From positions 1 through 42,709 of the forward strand of contig OMIO01000135.1 of assembly GCA_900299115.1 (NCBI GenBank): a DNA stretch of 42,709 nucleotides. Direction: 5' to 3'. The notes under the pieces were generated by a model. That model ran no database searches, was not told the origin of the DNA, and saw only the letters and a program-made list of their open reading frames with translations. This document shows, piece after piece, positions 37,267 through 42,709 of this stretch. How positions within the stretch are numbered: the first letter of the stretch is position 1; each line of letters begins with the position of its first letter. This DNA is from Methylocystaceae bacterium (GTDB lineage Bacteria > Pseudomonadota > Alphaproteobacteria > Rhizobiales > Beijerinckiaceae). Both the position numbers and the translations under genes were made by a program.

Positions 37267-39030
37267 ATGGATACCTTTGCCGCTTCCGCGCATGATCCCT
37301 ACGATGCCCGTCCTTGGATCAAATCTTACCCTCAAGGCGTTCCAGCGGATATTCTCGAAACTGACTATTCTACACTGGTTGATATTTTCAACAAAAGCAT
37401 TGTTGATTTTGCTGAATTGCCTGCATTTGAAAGTATGGGCGCTCGTCAGTCTTACGCAAATTTTGGGCGAGCTGCTAAAAACATTGCCGCCTGGCTGCAA
37501 CAACAGGGACTAAACAAAGGCGACAGGATTGGCATCATGTCTCCGAATGTGTTGGCCTATCCATCTATCCTGTTCGGCGCGCTCATTTCTGGCGCCGTCG
37601 TTGTAAACATCAACCCACTCTACACGCCAGACGAACTTGTGCATCAGGCCAATGACGCCGAAATCAAGTATCTTTTTGTTTTTGAAAATTTCGCCCATAC
37701 AGCCCAAGCCGCCTGGAGACGCATGAACATCAGCCGCGCAATCATTATTCGCGCAGGAGATCTCATGGGCGCAAGAGGCATTGTAGTAAACTTTATAAGC
37801 CGGTTCATTAAACGAGGAGCGCCGCCTTATCATTTACGCAACTCTCTCAGTTTAGCGCAAGTTATTCATCAAGGAACGCTTACGCCTCTTTCTCCTGTCG
37901 AGATTGATCGCGATGATATTGCCTTTTTGCAATATACAGGCGGAACCACAGGCGTTGCTAAAGGCGCAGTGCTCCTCCATCGCAATGTTGCAGCAAATGT
38001 TGCGCAATCATGGGCATGGCTCCGCTCACGACTTGAGCATACTGGGCCACATAAAATGGTAACCGCCCTACCGCTTTATCATATTTTTGGACTGACGGCT
38101 TGCTGTTTATTGCTCGTGCATATTGGAGGTTGCTGCCTTTTAATTGCAAACCCACGAGATCTTAAAAGTTTTTCAACAACGCTGCGTAAAGCAAGATTTA
38201 CGCTTTTTTCTGGCGTAAATACACTATACGCCGCACTGGCTGATTATCCAGAAATTAATAAAGTTGATTTTACCAACTTACTTTTTTCTGTATCAGGCGG
38301 CATGGCGACACAGAAAATTGTCGCGCATAAATGGAAAACATTAACAGGATGCTCAATTATCGAAGGGTATGGTCTGTCTGAAACATCCCCCATCCTTACA
38401 ACTAATCGGCTAGACATAAAGGAATTCACAGGCGCAATTGGCTATCCTCAGCCCTCCACCTATTTATCCATACGCACGCCTACAGGCGATATAGCGCCGA
38501 TTGGGGAACCCGGAGAGCTTGTCGCCAAGGGCCCACAAGTCATGCCGGGTTATTGGCGACGCGCCGATGAAACACATAAAGTCATGACTGAAGATGGCTA
38601 TTTTCGCACTGGCGATATCGCCATTATGGCTCCTGACGGCCTTTTTCGCATTGTAGATAGACTTAAAGATATGATTCTGGTTTCTGGATTTAATGTCTAT
38701 CCCAATGAAGTTGAAGAAGTCCTCAGCCAACATCCAAAAGTTAGGGAAGTTGCGGTCATTGGCGTGCCTTATGAGCATTCTGGCGAAGCGCCAATTGCAT
38801 TTATCGTCGCAAGAGACGCGAGCCTAACAATTGCTGAGCTAGGTATTTTTGCACACGCCCACTTAACTGCATATAAAATTCCGCGACATTACCAATTCAG
38901 AGAAGCTCTACCAAAGAGCAATGTAGGTAAAATATTGCGCAGAGAACTCAAAGAAGAATTTATTGCTTGTAAGGTATCCCTACCAGCACCTGAACAAGAA
39001 ACGTCGTTAAATATTGATGTAACCATTTAA
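37267..39030 (+). CDS. Long-chain fatty acid-CoA ligase (FadD-like)
   Basis: A 587-residue adenylate-forming enzyme that activates fatty acids to acyl-CoA through an acyl-AMP intermediate. Motifs in order: the phosphate-binding loop YTGGTTGVAKGA near residue 222, YGLSETSP near residue 367, the ribose-binding Asp of YFRTGDIA near residue 445, RLKDMILVSGFNVYPNEVEE near residue 470, and the catalytic Lys in GKILRREL near residue 557. The N-terminus PWIKSYPQGVPADI is typical of FadD. Chain-length preference cannot be told. The ATG at 37267 has GGAA about 9 bases upstream. Its stop codon overlaps the convergent bioA stop. Confidence 0.93.
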   Translation: MDTFAASAHDPYDARPWIKSYPQGVPADILETDYSTLVDIFNKSIVDFAELPAFESMGARQSYANFGRAAKNIAAWLQQQGLNKGDRIGIMSPNVLAYPSILFGALISGAVVVNINPLYTPDELVHQANDAEIKYLFVFENFAHTAQAAWRRMNISRAIIIRAGDLMGARGIVVNFISRFIKRGAPPYHLRNSLSLAQVIHQGTLTPLSPVEIDRDDIAFLQYTGGTTGVAKGAVLLHRNVAANVAQSWAWLRSRLEHTGPHKMVTALPLYHIFGLTACCLLLVHIGGCCLLIANPRDLKSFSTTLRKARFTLFSGVNTLYAALADYPEINKVDFTNLLFSVSGGMATQKIVAHKWKTLTGCSIIEGYGLSETSPILTTNRLDIKEFTGAIGYPQPSTYLSIRTPTGDIAPIGEPGELVAKGPQVMPGYWRRADETHKVMTEDGYFRTGDIAIMAPDGLFRIVDRLKDMILVSGFNVYPNEVEEVLSQHPKVREVAVIGVPYEHSGEAPIAFIVARDASLTIAELGIFAHAHLTAYKIPRHYQFREALPKSNVGKILRRELKEEFIACKVSLPAPEQETSLNIDVTI

Positions 39031-40298
39031 ACAATATTTGAAAATTTTTCACCCGCCGCATCTATAGCATTATAAATAAGCTCAAGTTCTTGCATAGACG
39101 CGCAGTAAGGGGGCAAAACATATATTGTTGACCCAAGAGGGCGCAACAGGATACCAAGATCGTTAAAGAAAGCCATAAGATCGATTGAAATTGTAGAGAG
39201 ATAGCTCGAACTTTTTGTATTTAGATCTAGCGCAGAAATTGTTCCAATTGAGCGAGCATTTTTAAATCTTTTATCACGTGAAAAACGTTCTATATAAGAT
39301 TTTTGAGCCAAACAAATCTTTGAAAGAAATTGATGTGTTTCGGTTTTTTCCCATAATTCTAGATTAGCCAAAGCCGCAGCGCAAGCAAGTGGATTAGCCA
39401 TAAAAGAACTTGAATGAAAAAATGCTCGCGCGCGATCTTTTGCATAATGCGCTTCAAAAATTTCACGCCGGCACATTGTAACAGCTAGTGGTATAGCGCC
39501 GCCTGTAAGACCTTTGGCGTAACAGGCGATGTCAGGGGTTATATGCGCTTGCTCACAGGCAAATAACGTTCCGGTTCTACCGAATCCCGTCATAACTTCA
39601 TCTGCTATAAATAAAACATTATATTTTGCGCATATTTTATACATTTCAGCTAATGTCTGCGCAGAATAAATAAGCATCCCACCTGCACCAACAATAAGAG
39701 GCTCAACGATGAAGGCTGCCGGCTTCAATCTACAGGCTATTTCTAAAGCATCTAATGTATTTTGTTCTGAGCCTTTAGTTGGAAATGGGATGCGTTCCAC
39801 ATCAAATAGCAGCGGCTCGTATGGCGCATTGAATGATGAGCGCGCGCCGACGGACATAGCGCCTATTGTATCTCCATGGTAGCCATGTTCTAGCGCAACG
39901 ATTTTAGTCCTTGGCTCGCCGCGATTAAGCCAAAAACCAAGGGCCATTTTAATCGCAACCTCTACGCTCGTGGAACCACTGTCAGAATAGAAAACATATT
40001 CTAAACCTTTAGGAGAAAATTCTAAAAGTCGATGCGCGAGCTTCTCTGCCGGCTCATGTGTAAATCCAGCAAAAATCACTTGATCTAATATCTGCGCCTG
40101 CTCAGCGATAGCCTGCATAATTTCTGGCTGACAATGGCCATGCGTTATTACCCACCAAGATGAAATTGCATCAATAAATTGTCGTCCATCCACCAGCTCA
40201 AGCCGAGCTCCCTTTGCATGAGAAACCTTAAATGCATTTGGCTGCAAAGCGTGCTGCGTAAATGGACGCCAAACAGGCGAATTTTTAACAATACTCAA
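39027..40298 (-). CDS. bioA: Adenosylmethionine-8-amino-7-oxononanoate aminotransferase BioA
   Basis: A 423-residue PLP aminotransferase (class III) that makes 7,8-diaminopelargonic acid from KAPA, using S-adenosylmethionine as amino donor. Family marks are WRPFTQ near residue 10, AISSWWVITHGHCQPEI near residue 44, the Asp of DEVMTGFGRTG near residue 230 and the PLP lysine in CYAKGLTGG near residue 262. The start is a TTG two bases after the bioD stop, with GGGAC upstream; no ATG precedes the conserved WRPFTQ, so the weak start is needed. It is the last gene of bioFDA. SAM as donor is from family knowledge. Confidence 0.95.
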   Translation of the reverse strand: MSIVKNSPVWRPFTQHALQPNAFKVSHAKGARLELVDGRQFIDAISSWWVITHGHCQPEIMQAIAEQAQILDQVIFAGFTHEPAEKLAHRLLEFSPKGLEYVFYSDSGSTSVEVAIKMALGFWLNRGEPRTKIVALEHGYHGDTIGAMSVGARSSFNAPYEPLLFDVERIPFPTKGSEQNTLDALEIACRLKPAAFIVEPLIVGAGGMLIYSAQTLAEMYKICAKYNVLFIADEVMTGFGRTGTLFACEQAHITPDIACYAKGLTGGAIPLAVTMCRREIFEAHYAKDRARAFFHSSSFMANPLACAAALANLELWEKTETHQFLSKICLAQKSYIERFSRDKRFKNARSIGTISALDLNTKSSSYLSTISIDLMAFFNDLGILLRPLGSTIYVLPPYCASMQELELIYNAIDAAGEKFSNIV

Positions 40299-40300
40299 AT

Positions 40301-40921
40301 TTAAAAGTCCCTTTGATCAAAATTCTTTGAAAAAGCCACACGAAGCGCCTCACGAGTCAGAAGGTCAAGCCATGGCAATCGTCCTAATATGCGCGTTTTA
40401 CCAAATTCAGAGATTGCAAGCTGCGCGCCACTCGATTCATCACCAACAAAAGCAACGCCATGTATAAAAATATTGCGTTTTCTCAATGCTTCTAAAGTCA
40501 GTAAGCTATGATTAATTGTCCCAAGCGTCGTACGGGCCACAACGATAACAGGTAGCTTCCAGGTCTCAATAATATCAATTGATAATATTTTGTTTGACCA
40601 AGGCACCATCACGCCGCCAGCTAATTCGATAATCGTATTTTTAATCTCCGTCGGCGGATTTAGATTCTTAACATCAATTTCAATCCCGTCTGCATGCGCG
40701 GCAAGATGTGGAGATACGGGATGTTGTAATCGATAAGCTTCTGGTAAGATTAAGTTGGGCGAGACACCGCTTAACCGGGCAACAATTTGCGAGTCGGTCT
40801 CACCCTCAAGACCAGCCTGCACTGGCTTCCAATACGCACATCCCAACGCACCAACAAGCGCCGCTGAAAATACTGTCTTACCAACATTAGTATCCGTTCC
40901 TACGATGATATAAGAATTCAT
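40301..40921 (-). CDS. bioD: Dethiobiotin synthetase BioD
   Basis: A 206-residue ATP-dependent carboxylase that closes the ureido ring of dethiobiotin from 7,8-diaminopelargonic acid and CO2. The P-loop GTDTNVGKT is at residues 7-15, followed by YWKPVQAG near residue 30, and the substrate-binding region ELAGGVMVPW near residue 105. The length is normal, slightly short. The ATG at 40921 begins the conserved N-terminus two bases after the bioF stop; an in-frame start at 40957 would lie inside bioF. It is the middle gene of bioFDA. Confidence 0.95.
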   Translation of the reverse strand: MNSYIIVGTDTNVGKTVFSAALVGALGCAYWKPVQAGLEGETDSQIVARLSGVSPNLILPEAYRLQHPVSPHLAAHADGIEIDVKNLNPPTEIKNTIIELAGGVMVPWSNKILSIDIIETWKLPVIVVARTTLGTINHSLLTLEALRKRNIFIHGVAFVGDESSGAQLAISEFGKTRILGRLPWLDLLTREALRVAFSKNFDQRDF

Positions 40922-40923
40922 TA

Positions 40924-42066
40924 TTAAAATTCTTCCTCTATCAAATCGCGTAAGCATCTAGACATTTCAGAGATTTCATTTTCTGTTACGTTTAATGTGA
41001 CAGAAATTCTTAAGCGTGCGCTATCCTCCGGCACTGTCGGCGGCCGTATTGCGCGGATATCATAGCCTCGACTCTTCAATTTCTCTGCGAGCTTAAGCGC
41101 CCGCGCATCTTGACCGATTATGATTGGCTGTATTTGAGAATGAGTTGGTCCTGGATCGGATATAAACGATAGGCAAGTCCTTGTATGTTCGATGCGCGCA
41201 ATCAATTGACAGCGGCGCTCATCATTTTCAGAAATATATTGTAGTGCGCCACGAACACAGGCTGCAATTAAAGGCGATGGCGCTGTAGCAAAAATAAAAT
41301 TGCGTGCGCGATTAACTAGAAAGTTTTTAAGGATATTTGATAAGCAAACCAACCCCCCGGAAACGCCCAGCGCCTTTCCACACGTATGTAAAGTAATAAT
41401 ATTAGGCGCCCCTTCAAGAAAATACGCCAGACCTCTCCCATTCGGTCCGAACACGCCTGTTGCATGCGCCTCGTCAATTATCAGAAAAGCTTCATATTTC
41501 ACTGCAATGTCAGCTAACTCCTGGAGTGGCGCAAAATCTCCATCCATACTGTAAAGGCTCTCAACCATAATCCAGGGCGTTCCTGCTGAATTAGCGGCGC
41601 GCCAATCTCGGATGGCCTGATCTAGGAAATTAACGTCATTATGCGGGAATAAAGTACGATTGGCGCGAGATAACCGCATGCCATCATGAGCGCTCGCATG
41701 GATTAGCGCATCATAAAAAATTAAATCGTTTTGCTGAGGCAGCGTGGCAAGCAATGCCTGATTTGCTGCGTATCCTGAGGCAAAAAATAGCGCGCTTTCA
41801 GAATGAAAAAACTTTGCCGCCTCCGCCTCTAAGAGCTCATGCTCCGAATGGTTGCCCCTAAGCAGACGCGACCCACTCGCTCCAATTGGGATATCACGCG
41901 CCAAAGCATCAGCGAGGATTTCTTTTAATTTCTCTGACTCTGAAAGGCCCAAATAATCATTTGAAGAAAAATCCAAGCCTTCCCGCGGGAAAAGGCTTCT
42001 TAATCGCGCCCGCTTTGCGAGCGCCTCAAGATCCTGTCGCCATAATTCAAGCACTCTGTCAGACAT
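40924..42066 (-). CDS. bioF: 8-amino-7-oxononanoate synthase BioF
   Basis: A 380-residue PLP enzyme of the alpha-oxoamine synthase family that condenses pimeloyl-ACP/CoA with alanine to KAPA. Marks are FSSNDYLGL near residue 33, GASGSRLLRGNHSEH near residue 62, DEAHATGVFGPNGRG near residue 198 and the PLP lysine in HTCGKALGVSGG near residue 232. An AGGATT site lies about 7 bases before the ATG. It is the first gene of bioFDA; bioB and a pimeloyl-forming gene (bioC/H or bioZ) are not in the window. 5-aminolevulinate synthase is the related alternative, rejected because of the bioD and bioA neighbours. Confidence 0.95.
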   Translation of the reverse strand: MSDRVLELWRQDLEALAKRARLRSLFPREGLDFSSNDYLGLSESEKLKEILADALARDIPIGASGSRLLRGNHSEHELLEAEAAKFFHSESALFFASGYAANQALLATLPQQNDLIFYDALIHASAHDGMRLSRANRTLFPHNDVNFLDQAIRDWRAANSAGTPWIMVESLYSMDGDFAPLQELADIAVKYEAFLIIDEAHATGVFGPNGRGLAYFLEGAPNIITLHTCGKALGVSGGLVCLSNILKNFLVNRARNFIFATAPSPLIAACVRGALQYISENDERRCQLIARIEHTRTCLSFISDPGPTHSQIQPIIIGQDARALKLAEKLKSRGYDIRAIRPPTVPEDSARLRISVTLNVTENEISEMSRCLRDLIEEEF

Positions 42067-42086
42067 TTAAAGCAATCCTGCCAAAG

Positions 42087-42115
42087 CGGTTAAAGGCGAT
42101 GCTATAGCGCGTCAA
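42087..42115 (-). promoter_or_regulatory. Possible promoter of bioFDA
   Basis: On the minus strand a -35-like TTGACG (42110-42115) and a -10-like TAACCG (42087-42092) are 17 bases apart, about 20 bases upstream of the bioF ATG. The -35 is good and the -10 weak. I saw no good BioR-type palindrome beside it. Confidence 0.3.
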
Positions 42116-42272
42116 GAAATTAAAAATTAATCAGTTTTTTGAGAAAAAGAAACTATCAGTTATTTTAACAAAATAAGCCGATTAAGGACTCCCTTCCATT
42201 TATTTTTATAAACACGCGCAAGCTTCAAACCATTAGAAATTCTCCGGGCACAATTCCCTCACGGTAGCATAG

Positions 42273-42286
42273 CCTTTGAGTAAAGG
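42273..42286. promoter_or_regulatory. Inverted repeat upstream of the copper ATPase gene
   Basis: CCTTT-GAGT-AAAGG lies about 50 bases before the P-type ATPase ATG. Copper ATPase genes are often controlled by CueR-type (MerR family) regulators binding a dyad between promoter elements; the arms here resemble part of such a site but the spacing is short, so this is a tentative operator only. Confidence 0.3.
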
Positions 42287-42335
42287 TATATTTAGATTAG
42301 ACTCATGAGGTTACTTATTATTAAAGGCTTTTTCT

Positions 42336-42709
42336 ATGAGCACGACTGAATCATCGCCCACTTCTCTTGACTTTGAGATCAAGGGCATGACCTGCGCCTC
42401 CTGCGTTGGGCATGTTGAGCATGCCTTATTGCAAACAAAAGGCGTCAAAACCGCTAGCGTCAATTTGGCTACACAGCGCGCACAAATTGTAATCAACCAA
42501 GAAGCTATAGCGAAGGAAATCTTTCAATCCATTATCGACGCAGGTTACGAACCTCTCGTTGAAATATTCGAGGTCTCTATCGAGGGAATGAGCTGCGCTT
42601 CATGCGTTGAGCACGTAGAATCCTCCATTAGAAAAGTTCTCGGCGTCATTGAGGCGCATGTCAATCTTGCTACAGAACGGGCAACGATTAAAGCCCTGCC
42701 CGGCCCTAA
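42336..42709 (+). CDS. Copper-type heavy-metal P-type ATPase, N-terminal part (partial)
   Basis: The first 124 codons of a gene that runs off the window. The encoded N-terminus has two heavy-metal-associated domains in tandem: GMTCASC with Cys20 and Cys23, and GMSCASC with Cys87 and Cys90. Both repeat the pattern GM.CASCV.HVE followed by VNLAT.RA, so they are a duplication. Tandem HMA domains of this kind are typical of CopA-like Cu(I) exporting P1B-ATPases. The membrane and catalytic domains are outside the window, so metal specificity rests on these motifs alone. The ATG at 42336 is the natural start, with AAAGG about 9 bases upstream. It is divergent from bioF. Confidence 0.9.
   Translation, partial: MSTTESSPTSLDFEIKGMTCASCVGHVEHALLQTKGVKTASVNLATQRAQIVINQEAIAKEIFQSIIDAGYEPLVEIFEVSIEGMSCASCVEHVESSIRKVLGVIEAHVNLATERATIKALPGP

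Noticed and set aside
39070-39079. TTATAAATAA, resembling the BioR operator of alphaproteobacteria
   Set aside because: It lies inside the 3' part of bioA rather than upstream of bioF, and the centre does not match the palindrome.

Overview
The window looks like a dense, gene-rich chromosomal segment of an alphaproteobacterium. The best guess is Hyphomicrobiales (Rhizobiales), possibly near Beijerinckiaceae. The basis is gene content and order: purH beside a heparinase II/III protein, a cycHJKL-type cytochrome c maturation operon (ccmI-ccmE-ccmF-ccmH), a bacteroidetes-unlike 'BTLCP' transglutaminase-like peptidase, an HpnN hopanoid transporter, a fused alpha/gamma-type indolepyruvate ferredoxin oxidoreductase and aerobic-style cobalamin genes (cobK, cobQ, bluB). 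Base composition is close to even, while GCGC-rich words are unusually common. No phylogenetic computation was possible, so the taxonomic call is inference. I see no transposase, integrase, phage gene, CRISPR array, rRNA or tRNA.

Layout: (1) 1-6.8 kb: the 3' end of an unidentified gene; then purH with a heparinase II/III family protein upstream of it (minus strand), a gamma-type carbonic anhydrase (plus), a periplasmic transglutaminase-like cysteine peptidase, an FAD monooxygenase and a small CHCC zinc-finger protein (minus). (2) 6.8-12.2 kb: minus-strand run purB-ccmI-ccmE-ccmF-ccmH. (3) 12.6-18.3 kb: plus-strand run of a DadA-like FAD oxidoreductase, ccdA, hpnN and a secreted DUF2147 protein with a long Pro/Ala/Lys tail. 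(4) 18.4-27.7 kb: a four-gene RND efflux operon (outer-membrane factor, periplasmic adaptor, two different permeases). (5) 27.7-35.2 kb: minus-strand run of indolepyruvate oxidoreductase, cobK, cobQ, cobC/cobD and bluB, with repeated 4-base stop/start overlaps. (6) 35.5-39.0 kb: plus-strand DUF1007 protein with a NicO-type nickel/cobalt exporter/transporter, then a long-chain acyl-CoA ligase. (7) 39.0-42.1 kb: minus-strand bioF-bioD-bioA. (8) 42.3 kb to the end: the first 124 codons of a copper-type P-type ATPase with two metal-binding domains.

How the genes work together: purB and purH serve purine synthesis. CcmI/E/F/H and CcdA serve periplasmic cytochrome c assembly, although the operon parts are split and ccmABCDG are not in the window. 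The cob genes cover a precorrin reduction step, amidation of the corrin side chains, the aminopropanol-phosphate precursor and the lower-ligand base; the nearby NicO/DUF1007 pair could handle the cobalt. BioF, BioD and BioA cover three of the four last biotin steps; bioB is not here. The envelope is served by HpnN, the RND pump and the secreted proteins.

The content is mostly housekeeping and vitamin metabolism. I did not find a convincing undescribed system. The most unusual items are the long low-complexity tail on the DUF2147 protein, the oddly long leader of the outer-membrane efflux lipoprotein, the link of a complex-I-type zinc-finger protein to an FAD monooxygenase, and an excess of the 8-base word GGCGCGCC.
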